A stretch of DNA of 64,000 bases from Flavobacteriales bacterium (GCA_016721825.1 JADKHI010000005.1:184095-248094), one strand, 5' to 3'; counted from the first letter of the stretch, positions 43,571 through 53,646 are shown. Program-made: numbers and translations. Notes: generated by a model not told the origin, from the sequence alone.

Positions 43571-44848
43571 TTACTCTTGGGCGTGGCTCCACTGGAACCG
43601 GGGCTTGATGAAACCGGGTTCCCTTCCCAGCCAACTGCCCACCGCCCGCTTGCCTTCCTGGATGTGGAAGGCCAGGATGTCGTCCTCGCGGAAAACGGTG
43701 CGGGCGTTGTCCTCGATCAGGAAGAAGGACAGATGGTAGCCCCCCACGTTCAGGAAACCTTTGGGGAAGGTACAGACCAAGTGGTTCAGCCCGTTGCGCA
43801 GTTGCGCGTCCGACTGTCCGTTGGAGAAGGTGAAGTACTCGATGCCTTCCTCGTTGGACAGCACGAATGTCATTTTCCGACGGTCGGCCGCTTGTTTCAT
43901 TTCCAAGCGGACGTGTATCTCGACCTCGTCGTATTCATCCAAGGGCTCCTCGTAGGAACGTCCCTTGGGGTTCAGGCGTACTTCGATCAGCTTGAAATCG
44001 TCGGTGTTATAGGCATCACCGAAGTGGCGGTAGTTGTCCACGTCGGCATCGCCCTTCAGGTAGCTGTTCACGGCGCCGGCGGTATCGCCGTTGTAGCGCA
44101 CTTCGCCCTTCTCCAGCAGGATGGCGCTCTGGCAGAGGCTCTTCACGGCGGCCATGTTGTGGCTCACGAACAGGACGGTGCGCCCCTCTTTTGAGCTCAC
44201 CTCCTTCATCTTGCCAAGGCACTTCTTTTGGAATTCGGCGTCCCCTACGGCCAGCACCTCGTCCAGGATCAGAATGTCGGGGTCCAAGTGGGCTGCCACC
44301 GCGAAACCGAGGCGGACCTTCATACCGCTGCTGTATCGCTTGATGGGCGTATCGATGTGGTGTTCGATGCCGCTGAAGGCGATGATCTCATCCAGGTGGC
44401 GTGCCACATCGGCCTTGCGCATGCCCATGATGGTACCGTTGAGGAAGATGTTCTCGCGTCCGGACAGCTCCGGATGGAAGCCGGTGCCCACCTCCAACAA
44501 GCTGGTGACCTTGCCGCGCATGCTGATGGTGCCCTTGGTGGGGTGGCTGATGCGCGAGAGCAGCTTCAGCAGGGTGCTCTTGCCTGCTCCGTTGCGCCCG
44601 ATAATGCCGAGGATATCACCTCGACGCACCTCGAAGTTCACACCCCGTAGCGACCAGAAATACTCGCCTTGCTTCTGGCTTTCGCCGGGGGCGGTGATCT
44701 GCGTGCGCGGATCGGGGCGGCCCATGGAGCGGGCGAAGAGGCCCTTGATCTCATCGGCCAGCGCAGTACGTCCGATGGTGCCCAAGCGATAGCGCTTGTG
44801 GACATCCTCCACGCGTACCACCACATCGCGATCGCTGCCCATGGTCAT
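43571..44848 (-). CDS. wzt: ABC transporter ATPase for polysaccharide export (Wzt-like)
   Basis: A 425-residue protein. Walker A GIIGRNGAGKST is at about 81-92, signature YSSGMKVRLGFAVAAHLD, Walker B DILILDEVLAVGD, and H-loop LFVSHNMAAV. After residue 280 comes an extra beta-rich domain (LIEVRLNPKGRSYEEPLDEY to the end), as in Wzt proteins that recognise a capping group on the chain end. It powers export of the undecaprenol-linked glycan through Wzm. The two methyltransferases may make such a cap. The start overlaps the Wzm stop (ATGA). Confidence 0.9.
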   Translation of the reverse strand: MTMGSDRDVVVRVEDVHKRYRLGTIGRTALADEIKGLFARSMGRPDPRTQITAPGESQKQGEYFWSLRGVNFEVRRGDILGIIGRNGAGKSTLLKLLSRISHPTKGTISMRGKVTSLLEVGTGFHPELSGRENIFLNGTIMGMRKADVARHLDEIIAFSGIEHHIDTPIKRYSSGMKVRLGFAVAAHLDPDILILDEVLAVGDAEFQKKCLGKMKEVSSKEGRTVLFVSHNMAAVKSLCQSAILLEKGEVRYNGDTAGAVNSYLKGDADVDNYRHFGDAYNTDDFKLIEVRLNPKGRSYEEPLDEYDEVEIHVRLEMKQAADRRKMTFVLSNEEGIEYFTFSNGQSDAQLRNGLNHLVCTFPKGFLNVGGYHLSFFLIEDNARTVFREDDILAFHIQEGKRAVGSWLGREPGFIKPRFQWSHAQE

Positions 44849-45708
44849 ACCACGTCCGCGAAGGAACGCTCCATTCGTTGGTAAGAGGCGACACCGACCA
44901 TGAGCATGACCATACCGATGACGGCGGGGTACCACAAGGCACCCAGGTCGGAAGGTGTATTGAGCAGCGCAGTGCGGAACGCTTCGATCAAGGGCACCAT
45001 GGGGTTGGCCATGATGAAGGGTCGGATGGGGCTGTCCTGCGAGACACCGGACAGGGGAAAGATCACGGCGCTCATGAACATGAGCAGCTGCACCGCAAAA
45101 CCGATCAGGAAGCCGAGGTCGCGGTACTTGGTGGTGAGGGAGGCCACCAGCAGGCCGGTCCCGAAGGCGAGCATCACCATGATGAGCAGTAGCACGGGCA
45201 GCAACAACAACGCAAGGCCGGGGTTCCAGGCGTAGTTGCCCGAGACCTTGTAGCCGATAGCGATCACGAAGAAGGCGCCGAGCTGGATCAGGAAGCTGAC
45301 GCCCGTGGAGAGCGTCGTGGCCATGGGTGGGATGAGGCGCGGGAAGTAGACCTTGGTGGTCAGCGCGGCGTTGCCGGTCAAGGTGGTGGAGGTGCGGTTG
45401 ATAACGTTGGCGAAGAAGGTCCACGGCACCACGCCGCTGAGGTAGAACAGCAGGGGCGGAATACCGGCCGGTGCCATGCGTGCCATCATCCCGAAGATGG
45501 CGGCGAACATGAGCGCGGTGAGCAGCGGTTGCAGCACCTGCCAGAGAGGTCCGAGCAGCGTTTGCTTGTAGGTGGCGGTGAGGTCACGGCGCACCAAGAG
45601 CATCAGCAGGTCGCGGTAGTTCCAGATCTCACGGATGCCGAGCTTCCACCAGGTGCCGGTGGGCGCGATCACCACGTCCCAATGCTCGGTGTGCTTTCCG
45701 CTTCCCAT
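44845..45708 (-). CDS. wzm: ABC transporter permease for polysaccharide export (Wzm-like)
   Basis: A 287-residue ABC-2 type permease with six likely transmembrane segments. LLVRRDLTATYKQTLLGPLW is the typical N-terminal motif; FYLSGVVPWTFFANVINRTS and AVIFPLSGVSQDSPIRPFIM follow. It forms the channel for the glycan chain with Wzt. The ATG at 45708 is preferred over a GTG at 45711. It starts 24 bases downstream of the Wzc stop codon, so all three export genes are probably one operon. Confidence 0.9.
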   Translation of the reverse strand: MGSGKHTEHWDVVIAPTGTWWKLGIREIWNYRDLLMLLVRRDLTATYKQTLLGPLWQVLQPLLTALMFAAIFGMMARMAPAGIPPLLFYLSGVVPWTFFANVINRTSTTLTGNAALTTKVYFPRLIPPMATTLSTGVSFLIQLGAFFVIAIGYKVSGNYAWNPGLALLLLPVLLLIMVMLAFGTGLLVASLTTKYRDLGFLIGFAVQLLMFMSAVIFPLSGVSQDSPIRPFIMANPMVPLIEAFRTALLNTPSDLGALWYPAVIGMVMLMVGVASYQRMERSFADVV

Positions 45709-45732
45709 CACAGCCCTTCTACTGCTTGGGCA

Positions 45733-48139
45733 CTACGCCTCTGGGTTGTTCTTGTCCGCGTCATTGGCATTCTCGCCCTTGCGACGCCGGCCGTAGCCGT
45801 AACCATAGCCGTAACCGGTACCGTAGCCGTAGGCATACCTATAACCGTAGCCGTAGTTGGTGTTGTAGTAGTACTTCGACTTCTTCATCCGGACACCGTT
45901 GAGGATGAAGCCGAAGTTCTTCGCCGGGCTGTCCTGGATTGTCTCCATGGCGCTGCGCAGGTGGTCACGGTTCGCGAAGCGCGTGTTCACTACGAAGAGG
46001 GTGGCGTCCACATTCCGCATCATCACGAGCGCATCGGTGATCAAGCCCACAGGCGGCGTATCGATGATCACGTAATCGTAGATCCGACGGCTGTCCTCGA
46101 ACAGCTGGGCCAGGTGCTTGCTGAGCACGAGCTCGGAGGCGTTGGGAGGTGTTGGGCCGCTGAGGATCACGTCGAAGTTCTCGATCTGGGTGTGCTGCAC
46201 GCACTCCAGCCCTTTGACCTTACCTGAGAGGATGGCGCTAAGACCCACGGAGGTGCTCATGTTCAGGGCCTTGCCCACCTTCGGCTTGTGCAGGTCAAGC
46301 TCCAGCAACAACACCTTCTTTCCCGCGCGGGCCAGAATGGCGCTCAGGTTGACCGAACAGAAGGTCTTCCCTTCGTTGGGCCGGTAGCTGGTCACCAGAA
46401 CCACACGACCAGTGTCCGGAAGTGGTAGGTACTCCAGATTCGTCCGCACGGTACGGAAGCTCTCCGTAATGGCGCTCTTGGGGTCGCTATCGACCACCAC
46501 GTAGTTGTCCTGGGCCTTGTCGCTGGAGATGATCTCGCCGAACACCGGCAAATGGGTGGCAGCCTTGAGCTGCTCCGCGTTCTCCACACGGTCGTAGAAC
46601 ATCAAGCGGATAAAGACGATGACCAGGGACAGCAGCACCCCCCCAAGGATGAAGGTGTACAGGATCTTCATCTTATCAGGACGCACCACCCCCAGGGAAC
46701 GCGCGGCCTCGATCACCTTGGTGCCGGGAATGATACCGGCCTTGGCAATGATGGTGCTCGCGCGTTTCTCGAGCAGGAAAACGTAGAGCTTCTCGTTCAC
46801 CTGCACCTTGCGATCGATGTTCAGGATCTCGCGCTGGTTCTTCGGAACGCCGCGGATCATGCCCTCATAATCCGCGATCTGCTTCTCCATCTCGACGATC
46901 TTCTCCTGAAAGGCCTTGCGCGTGTTCTTGATGTAGACCAGGAGGTTGCCACGGACCAACTTCAAGGTGGAATCGTTCCGTTGCACCACGGGGTTGTACT
47001 CCTTGGCATCGAAAAGATCCTTGTTCCGCTCCATCTGCATGCTATACAGCGTGGACAAGGTCTTCTCCAAGTAAGCGTCATCCTGCAGCACGTAGGCGGA
47101 AGGGGGAAGCAGTTTCTCCGACTCATCGAGGTTCAGAACGTAGTCCTCCAGATCGTCAAGGCTGGCGATCTGCAGTTCGTAGCCACGTTTCTTGTTGTCG
47201 TAGACCACCATTTCCGAGTAGTACCGGCTCTGTTCCTTGTTCAGGTCCAGAATGGCATTGTCCTCCATGTAATGCTGCAGATCATCCTCGTATCGGTTGA
47301 GGATCTCGGTCACCTCATCCAACTGCTTGTCGATGTAGGCCAACGTCTTGTCGTTGATCTCATACTCACTGCGGAGGTTGAACTCCTTGTACTCTTGACT
47401 GAGGGTATCCAGGAAGAGCTTGGCGCGCAGGGCGATCTCATCTTCGGACCGTACCTCCAGAATGGTCGTATAGTCCAGGTTCTCTACACTGATGCTCCTG
47501 GCGTACTTGCCCACCAGCCAAGGCCTGCTGTGCCGCACGAACTGGTAGTCGCTCTCGCCGAGCTTCTCGATGCTGGCAGGCGAAAGCTGGGCGGTCTTCC
47601 GGATGGTGAGCACGAAATCCGGCTCAATGACCTCTTTGTTGAACGGGAACTGCTTGGTGATCACGCCCTTTCCGGGGTCGTAGCTCAGCTCGAAGTGGTC
47701 CGGGTCGATCAGCTTGATACAACCTGGCATTCAACAGGTCGATCTTCACTTCGAAAGGGAGCGACCCGTAGACCTCACTGGTCTTGAAGCGTCCAATGAT
47801 ATAGTAGGACACATCGAAATCGAGCTTGCTGAGGGCCCGATCGATCATGTCATAACTGGTAAGGACACGCTTCTGGTTGACGATGTCGCCATAGGCGGCC
47901 ACGTAACCGATGTCCTTGTAGACCTGGGTCTGGTAGTTGTAGATCTCGCGGTCCTTCAACAGCAATTGGGTGCTGGCACCGTAGACCTCGGGGATCTTGT
48001 AGCTGTACAGATAGGAAAGGATGGCGGAAAGGACGATGGCCACCACCACGAAATACCAGTTCTTCGAAAAGATCCGGAGGAAGAACCGGAGATCGTTGAC
48101 GTCGATGATCCCTGACTTGGGAGGCGGGGCAGCTGCCAT
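45733..48139 (-). CDS. wzc: Wzz/Wzc-type chain-length regulator and tyrosine autokinase (frameshifted)
   Basis: The N-terminal piece (48139 to about 47725) has VNDLRFFLRIFSKNW, a transmembrane segment and the Wzz domain start. The second piece (about 47730-45733) continues the Wzz domain, a long coiled coil, a second transmembrane segment (ILYTFILGGVLLSLVIVFI) and a BY-kinase domain. That domain has TSYRPNEGKTF (Walker A), LLLELDLHKPKV (A') and VIIDTPPVGL (B). The tail is a run of alternating Tyr and Gly (positions about 45790-45870), the autophosphorylation cluster. One base appears lost near 47720. It regulates chain length and export with Wzt/Wzm. Confidence 0.85.
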
Positions 48140-48195
48140 GGAGTGGGACCGGACGGGATCGTTGGATGCTGGGGACAAGCCCCTACGGAGGGCGC

Positions 48196-48203
48196 CAAAT
48201 ATA
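48196..48203 (-). promoter_or_regulatory. TATATTTG promoter box for wzc export genes
   Basis: Exact TAnnTTTG match 56 bases upstream of the ATG at 48139. It supports that start, since longer frames run through it. Confidence 0.55.
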
Positions 48204-48320
48204 CACATCCGCACCACCGCTCTGGCGGGTTGGGCGCCCGCTCCGTCCAGCTTTCGGCCCGGTTCATCGGACGGTGCATATCTTGGCTGGGTCCGGTAGA
48301 CCCCCATTGGGGGATGTTGC

Positions 48321-48328
48321 TACATTTG
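48321..48328 (+). promoter_or_regulatory. TACATTTG promoter box for PID-CTERM/exosortase unit
   Basis: Exact TAnnTTTG match 28 bases upstream of the ATG at 48357, divergent from 48196-48203. The 217-base spacer between wzc and this unit holds no other gene. Confidence 0.55.
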
Positions 48329-48356
48329 GCGCTCAATCTCAGTGACTCGAATTAGA

Positions 48357-48584
48357 ATGAGGGTATTACTCCGCATGCTGCTGATCGCCGTTGCGTTCAT
48401 CGGCCCTGCTTGTGCAGACCTTCTTGCCCAGGGAGGTCCTCCCGTGGGCGGGCCCCCACCTTGCTGGCCTCCGCCCTGCATTCCCATTGACGGCGGCATC
48501 AGCCTGCTGATCGGTGCCGGTGCCCTGCTCGGTGGCAAGAAAGCCCTCGACGTTCGTCGCGCTGCAAAAAGCGCCAGCAACTAG
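48357..48584 (+). CDS. PID-CTERM-like exosortase substrate
   Basis: A 75-residue protein. The signal peptide (MLLIAVAFIGPACADLLAQ) is followed by a proline-rich middle (GGPPVGGPPPCWPPPC) and the C-terminal sorting signal IPIDGGISLLIGAGALLGGK with a basic end. The P-I-D-G-G motif before a hydrophobic helix is the PID-CTERM pattern of Bacteroidota. It should be cut near that motif and passed on by the exosortase encoded immediately downstream. The ATG at 48357 is preferred over a GTG at 48342. Two cysteines in the middle could crosslink. Confidence 0.75.
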   Translation: MRVLLRMLLIAVAFIGPACADLLAQGGPPVGGPPPCWPPPCIPIDGGISLLIGAGALLGGKKALDVRRAAKSASN

Positions 48585-48602
48585 TCACGCTCCGCACCAA
48601 CG

Positions 48603-49136
48603 GTGCTGAAACGCGACCCTCTTCTCCGGTTCCTCGTTCTCGCTGCAGGCCTCTATGTGGTCTGGTATCTCCTCTATGAGCTGATCGTGCATCCATGGGG
48701 CCGCTTGGACCGTGCGATGATAGACAGCTTAATGGTCATCTCCGGCGGGCTGCTTCAAGGCTTGGGATATGAGCTGATCCCCGAACCTGCGTTCGACCTG
48801 AACCGGTACATCGGTGTTCAGGGTGGTTCGCAGCTCTGGATCGGGGACCCCTGCAACGGTGTCAGCCTCTTCGCGGTATTCATCATCTTCCTTCTGTCCT
48901 ATCCGGGACCGTGGAAGCATAAGCTCTGGTTCGGCGCTGTGGGCTTGCTGTCCATCCACTTGATCAACGCGCTGCGCATCGCTAGCCTATGCATCATCAC
49001 CACCATCGACTACGAACTGCTCAACTTCAACCACGACTTCACGTTCTATGTGATCGTGTACAGCTGGGTGTTCGGCCTGTGGTTGGCGTGGATCAAGTGG
49101 TTCGGTCCGCGCACGGTGTCGCCACCCTCCCCATGA
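48603..49136 (+). CDS. Exosortase/archaeosortase family protein (XrtX-like)
   Basis: A 177-residue multi-pass protein, the short exosortase type of Bacteroidota. The catalytic residues are visible: Cys84 in GDPCNGVSLFAVFI, Arg125 in LINALRIASL, and His144 in NFNHDFTFYVIVYS. It acts as a cysteine transpeptidase in the membrane on PID-CTERM-type proteins, with a glycan or lipid as likely acceptor. The start is GTG 48603, 18 bases after the substrate gene. The stop overlaps the ATG of the next gene. The exact exosortase subtype cannot be fixed by eye. Confidence 0.83.
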   Translation: MLKRDPLLRFLVLAAGLYVVWYLLYELIVHPWGRLDRAMIDSLMVISGGLLQGLGYELIPEPAFDLNRYIGVQGGSQLWIGDPCNGVSLFAVFIIFLLSYPGPWKHKLWFGAVGLLSIHLINALRIASLCIITTIDYELLNFNHDFTFYVIVYSWVFGLWLAWIKWFGPRTVSPPSP

Positions 49137-49603
49137 GCCGCGCCGTGCTTTTTCGTCTGGGCGTGCTGTTGGCGCTGGCGATCGCCCTGAGCAGCTTGCG
49201 CGAGTTCTGCTTCCACAACCTCAACTACCAGGTCTCCTTCGCTTCCGGGCAAACGGACCGTTCCTATGCCCACAGTCTGGTGCGCCACCACTTGGAAGGC
49301 TGGGGCCTGCAGGGACTCCTCCGCTTGAAATGGTTGCTGGCCCTGGGCTTTGCAGCGCTGATGGGCACGCTCACCTTCCACACCGGCCGCGCACTGTTCG
49401 GCCAACGGCTGGACCGGATCATCATCCTAGGCTACCTGCTGATCGGTGCCGTGGCGCTCCTGTTGCACCTCAGCGCCCACTGGCTGCCCTTCACGGCCAG
49501 TGCCGGAGTGAAATTGCTGCACCTGCTGCAGTATCCCATGCCGTTGGTCTTCCTGATCATCGCGTCGTTCCTGCCCGGGCAACGCGACGTGTCGCGACAT
49601 TAG
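49133..49603 (+). CDS. Exosortase-associated membrane protein
   Basis: A 156-residue protein with four likely transmembrane segments (FRLGVLLALAIALSSLREF, WLLALGFAALMGTLTFH, IIILGYLLIGAVALLLH and MPLVFLIIASFLPG) and a loop NYQVSFASGQTDRSY after the first. Bacteroidota exosortases are usually followed by a small conserved membrane partner, and this gene has the right size and place. It is translationally coupled to the exosortase. Function unproven. Confidence 0.65.
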   Translation: MSRAVLFRLGVLLALAIALSSLREFCFHNLNYQVSFASGQTDRSYAHSLVRHHLEGWGLQGLLRLKWLLALGFAALMGTLTFHTGRALFGQRLDRIIILGYLLIGAVALLLHLSAHWLPFTASAGVKLLHLLQYPMPLVFLIIASFLPGQRDVSRH

Positions 49604-49622
49604 GAAGGTGGCCTCGCAGTGC

Positions 49623-49631
49623 TGACTTTTG
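49623..49631 (+). promoter_or_regulatory. TGACTTTTG promoter candidate for glyA
   Basis: Resembles TAnnTTTG with one extra T, 28 bases upstream of the ATG at 49660. Confidence 0.35.
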
Positions 49632-49659
49632 CGCTGCCCCCAATTCCGGCCCCCCTCCC

Positions 49660-50958
49660 ATGTCCAACAGCCAGACTCCCAAGCGCGATACTGCCGTCTT
49701 CGAGATCATTGAGAAGGAAAGTGGCGCCAGACCAAGGGCCTGGAGCCGATCGCGAGCGAGAACTATGTGAGCGAGCAGGTGATGGAGGCCATGGGTTCGG
49801 TGATGACCAACAAGTACGCCGAGGGCCTTCCAGGCAAGCGCTATTATGGCGGCTGTGAGTTCGTGGACGAGACCGAGAACCTGGCCATCGAGCGGGTGAA
49901 GCAACTGTTCGGCGCTAGCTGGGCCAACGTGCAACCCCACAGCGGTGCGCAGGCGAACGCGGCGGTGATGCTGGCCTGCCTGAAGCCCGGCGATACGATC
50001 CTCGGCTTCGACCTGAGCCACGGTGGGCACCCGACGCACGGCAGCCCCGTGAACTTCAGCGGCAAGCTGTACCGTGCCACTTTCTACGGTGTGGACAAGG
50101 CCACGGGCCGTGTGGACATGAACACGGTGCGCGAGGTGGCCCAGCGCGAAAAGCCCAAGCTGATCATCTGCGGCGCCAGTGCCTATAGCCGCGACTGGGA
50201 CTACGCGGCCTTCCGCGCCATTGCCGATGAGGTCGGGGCTTTGTTGCTCGCTGACGTGAGCCACCCCGCCGGCCTGATCGCCGCCAAGCTGCTGAACGAC
50301 CCCCTGCCCCACTGCCACGTGGTGACCACCACCACGCACAAGACCCTTCGCGGACCGCGCGGTGGCCTGATGATGATCGGCAAGGACATGGAGAACCCTT
50401 GGGGCCTGAAGACCCCGAAAGGCGAGATGCGCATGTTCAGCAGCCTGCTCGATAGCGCGGTGTTCCCTGGGACACAGGGCGGCCCGTTAGAGCACGTGAT
50501 CGCCGCCAAGGCCATTGCCTTCGGTGAAGCGTTGACCTCGGACTTCACCACCTATGGGCAGCAGGTGATCGCCAACGCCAGTGCTGGCGGCCGCCTTCGT
50601 GGAGAAAGGCTACGATGTGGTGAGCGGCGGCACGGACAACCATTGCATGCTGAACGACCTGCGCAGCAAGAACGTGACCGACAAAGAAGCTGAACGTGTG
50701 CGCGGGCTGGTGGACATCACCGTGAACAAGAACATGGTGCCTTTCGACACGCAGAGCCCTTCGTCACCAGCGGCATCCGTGTCGGTTCCGCAGCCATCAC
50801 CACACGCGGCGTGAAAGAGAGCGAGTGCCGCCAGATCGTAGCCGATCGATAGCGCGTTGATGCACCCGAACGACGAGAGCGAACTGATGCGCATCCGCTT
50901 TCAGGTGAACGGCATGATGCGCCTGAAGCCCCTGTATGGCTGGAGCGTGACAAGCTAG
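49660..50958 (+). CDS. glyA: Serine hydroxymethyltransferase (frameshifted)
   Basis: Interconverts serine and glycine with tetrahydrofolate and PLP. Conserved blocks appear in several frames: QTKGLEPIASENYVSEQVME, RYYGGCEFVDETENLAIER, VQPHSGAQANAAV, the PLP site TTTTHKTLRGPRGG, FPGTQGGPLEHVIAAKA, SGGTDNHCMLNDLRS and PFVTSGIRVGSAAITTRG. About four frame breaks occur, near 49722, 50580, 50758 and 50850, several in short C or G runs. The total length fits one intact gene of about 430 codons. I read the breaks as sequencing errors. Confidence 0.85.
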
Positions 50959-50959
50959 G

Positions 50960-51401
50960 ATGGAGCTACAGCCCCCCTTCCGCACCAAGGTCCACCTGCG
51001 CTGGGCGGACATTGATGCGAACTTTCATGTGCGCCATTCGGTCTACTACGACCTGTGCGCACAACAACGCACCGAGGCCCTGAGGTGCTGGGCATCACCT
51101 TGGACATCATGAAGGAGGGGCATTTTGGTCCGGTGCTGTTCCGCGAGGAATGCACGTTCCGGCGCGGATCAAGCTGCACGATGTGATCCTGTTGGAAGTG
51201 CGCATGCGCTCGCTAAGCCGCGACCATTCACGCTTCGCCTTCGAACATGTGTTCCTGAAGGAGGACGGTACGCATTGCGCGAAACTGATCGTGGAGGGTG
51301 CCTGGATCGACACCAAGCTCCGCAAGCTTTCCGCCCCACCACAGCTCGCCGAACAAGCCATGGACCACGTGCCCCGAACTGAGGACTTCATCTGGACCTG
51401 A
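50960..51401 (+). CDS. Acyl-CoA thioesterase, 4HBT hotdog fold (frameshifted)
   Basis: The N-terminus VHLRWADIDANFHVRHSVYY is the 4-hydroxybenzoyl-CoA thioesterase motif with the catalytic Asp. VLGITLDIM, KLHDVILLEVRMRSLSRDHS and CAKLIVEGAWIDTKLRKL follow in other frames. Breaks lie near 51080 and 51165. The reassembled protein is about 147 residues, normal for the family. The ATG follows the glyA stop by one base. It hydrolyses an acyl-CoA of unknown chain length. Confidence 0.75.
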
Positions 51402-51415
51402 GCGATCCTTGTTGT

Positions 51416-51423
51416 TAGTTTTG
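51416..51423 (+). promoter_or_regulatory. TAGTTTTG promoter box
   Basis: Exact TAnnTTTG match six bases upstream of the ATG at 51430. Confidence 0.5.
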
Positions 51424-51429
51424 AGGAAG

Positions 51430-51950
51430 ATGCTGCTTCGAACTTCCCCTAGGCCCTTTGGGGCTTGCGCTTGGAGCCGTTGCGATCCTGTACGGTTGCA
51501 AGAAGGACAAGGATGAACCCAACGGGGGAACCTTGGACCGTCCGCTCTTCCTGCATGTGGATAGCGCCTGTGTTCAACTGCCCAACGTGTTCACGCCGAA
51601 CGGTGATGGGATCAACGACATCCTGGTGGCGCTCGGCAACAACACGGACCAAGTTCACGTGGAGGTCCGAACGTTCAGCGGCGACCGATCTGGCAGGGAA
51701 GTGGGGCGTGGCCCGGCTGGGATGGTCGTAAGGATGGCGTCCTACTTCCCAATCGTTCCTACCGCGTCACGCTCAACGCAACCAGCCTTTCGGGCAACGC
51801 ATTGAACGGGTCCACCAACGTGTTCCTTGGGTGCATCCGGCACACACATGTTTCAGCAGTATCAGCACCATCACGGGCGACATGTTCGACCCACGCCAAT
51901 GCGCCCGACCATTTCACCAACGATCGGTTCTGCACGAACCCGTAGTCTGA
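51430..51950 (+). CDS. Lipoprotein with gliding-motility-associated C-terminal domain (frameshifted)
   Basis: A lipobox signal (LALGAVAILYGC) is followed by CVQLPNVFTPNGDGINDILV, the hallmark of the CHU_C-type gliding-motility C-terminal domain, then WPGWDGRKDGVLLPNRSYRV in another frame. Such domains direct export through the type IX system (type B signal) in Bacteroidota. Here almost the whole short protein is the domain, so it may be a small surface lipoprotein. Frame breaks lie near 51450, 51690 and 51850; the end at 51950 is approximate. Confidence 0.65.
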
Positions 51951-51982
51951 TCCTTGTGCATCCCACAGGAGCGCTATCGCTC

Positions 51983-51990
51983 TACCTTCG
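51983..51990 (+). promoter_or_regulatory. TACCTTCG promoter box
   Basis: TAnnTTTG-like box 28 bases upstream of the ATG at 52019. Confidence 0.4.
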
Positions 51991-52018
51991 CCGCGCGAAC
52001 GTTGGTTCGCTCGAGACC

Positions 52019-52876
52019 ATGCGCCTTCGTTCCTTGCTCTTCTCCATGTTCCTCGTTGGGGGTGAGCTCTGCGCACAGGTCCCCGGGACGCCGGCCCCGA
52101 ACGGCTCGTTGTTCGTGTACTGGGGCTACAACCGCGCCGGCTACAGCTGGAGCGACATCCACTTCAACGGCCCGGACTACGACTTCACACTGCGCCATGT
52201 GGAGGCGGGCCTGTGACCTCACACTGGAGGGCTACTCAAGCCACAGAACATCTGGCTTCCGCAGTACAACTACCGCGTGGGCTGGTTCCTGCGCGACCGG
52301 TGGAGCATTTCGCTGGGGCTGGACCACCTGAAGGACGTGATGGTGCGGGATCAGTCCGTTCGCATGGATGGCTATGTGGAGAGCAGTCGTTCCGTCGACT
52401 ATGCGACGGGCGAAGCCTCGCAGCAGGTCAAGCTCACCAACGACTTCCTCACCTACGAGCATACCGATGGCCTTAACCTGCTGAGCGTGGACGTGGAGCA
52501 CTACGATGGCATCTGGGCCAGCGCCAATGGTCGTCAGCGCTTGCATGTGTTCGAGGGCATCCACGCCGGGCCGATGATCCCCCGCAGCGATGTGCGCCTC
52601 TTCGGCGAAGGCATGAACAACGTGTTCCACGTGGCCGGCGTTGGCGTTGGCGCACAGCTCGGGTTGCACTTCACCTTCCTGGACCACTTTTTTTTCCGGG
52701 CCACGGCCAAGGGCAGTTGGGTCGACCTGCCGAGCGTGCTCACCACCGGAACCGCGGACGACCGCGCCAGCCAGCATTTCTGGGCCTACCAGGGCAGCTT
52801 CGTGTTCGGGGGGCAGTTCCGTCTGTGTGGGAAGAAGGACGCTGCGCCTTCAAACGGAACGGGAGAGCGTCCGTAG
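52019..52876 (+). CDS. Predicted outer-membrane beta-barrel protein (frameshifted)
   Basis: A signal peptide (LLFSMFLVGGELCAQ) precedes alternating hydrophobic strands: NGSLFVYWGYNRAGYSWSDI, YNYRVGWFLRDRWSISLGLD, VAGVGVGAQLGLHFTFLDHF and FWAYQGSFVFGGQFRLCGKK. The strand pattern and the aromatic, near-terminal last strand suggest an outer-membrane barrel of about 285 residues. One frame break lies near 52215. I recognise no family. The 3' end overlaps the convergent HTTM-like gene by 27 bases. Confidence 0.6.
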
Positions 52877-53646
52877 CCTCAGGGCATCGGCCTCCCCCTC
52901 ATCCAACCAGATCGCATAGCATGCGATGAAGGCGAAGGCCATTTCGGGAATGCCCATCCACAGCGCGGTACCCAGGTGGAAAAGCCCGCCGAAGGCCATG
53001 AACGGAAGCTTCGTTCGATTGAACCATACCGCGATCGGGAAGGTGAACTGAAAGGCGAGTAAGGCCCAGGTGATCATCGCCGAAAGCGCCGGTAGATGGG
53101 CCAACCACGGGGGACCGAAGAGCGGATCAGTGCTCACAATGCCAACGGCTGTTCCATCGAGCCAGCTGGTACCTGTGAGCTTGTGCAGGCCAGCGATCAG
53201 GTAGGTGAAGATGAGCCTTGATCCGAATGGCCCAGAAGGCCAGTTCTGCGAGGAGGGAACGGGGACCTTCTGAGGAGCCTACTGGTAGGAAGATCATCCA
53301 GAACAACACGTTGTTCATGAGCAAGAGCCCACCGCAGGAGGCTAGCCAGGCCCGTTGCACAAGGCTGCGAAGAACACCCACGAGAGGAAGGCCATCCACA
53401 CCGGTTGTGGCGGAACAGGCCGTAAACGGCGAACAGGATCAAGACACCTACGACCGGCAAGGCAAGTCCACCCGGAAGCCAGGTAGCGAAGGCGTTCATG
53501 AGGTAACCCAGCGGCCCGGGGACGGGAAGCGGGGGCGAGACCGGAACATCCCAGAGCCATTCCGAAGCAGGCAGGGCCGTGATCAGATAGCCAAGCAGCC
53601 AGAGGTGTGCGGCGCGCTGGAACAGGCGGATGGTCACCGCGTTCAT
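52850..53646 (-). CDS. HTTM-domain membrane protein (frameshifted)
   Basis: Pieces in three frames join into one multi-pass protein. RLFQRAAHLWLLGYLITALP leads, then WMAFLSWVFFAALCNGPG, RLIFTYLIAGLHKLTGTSWL and STDPLFGPPWLAHLPALSAM. The GLHKLTG...W block is typical of the HTTM domain shared with vitamin K-dependent carboxylases, though the catalytic function is not implied. Breaks lie near 53395, 53225 and 53135. The ATG at 53646 overlaps the stop of the DUF5819-like gene. Confidence 0.65.

Noticed and set aside
42773..44194. 473-codon plus-strand open frame
   Set aside because: Shadow of the FkbM methyltransferase and Wzt genes.
45790..45870. Tandem repeat or CRISPR-like array
   Set aside because: The alternating codons encode the Tyr/Gly tail of the Wzc kinase.
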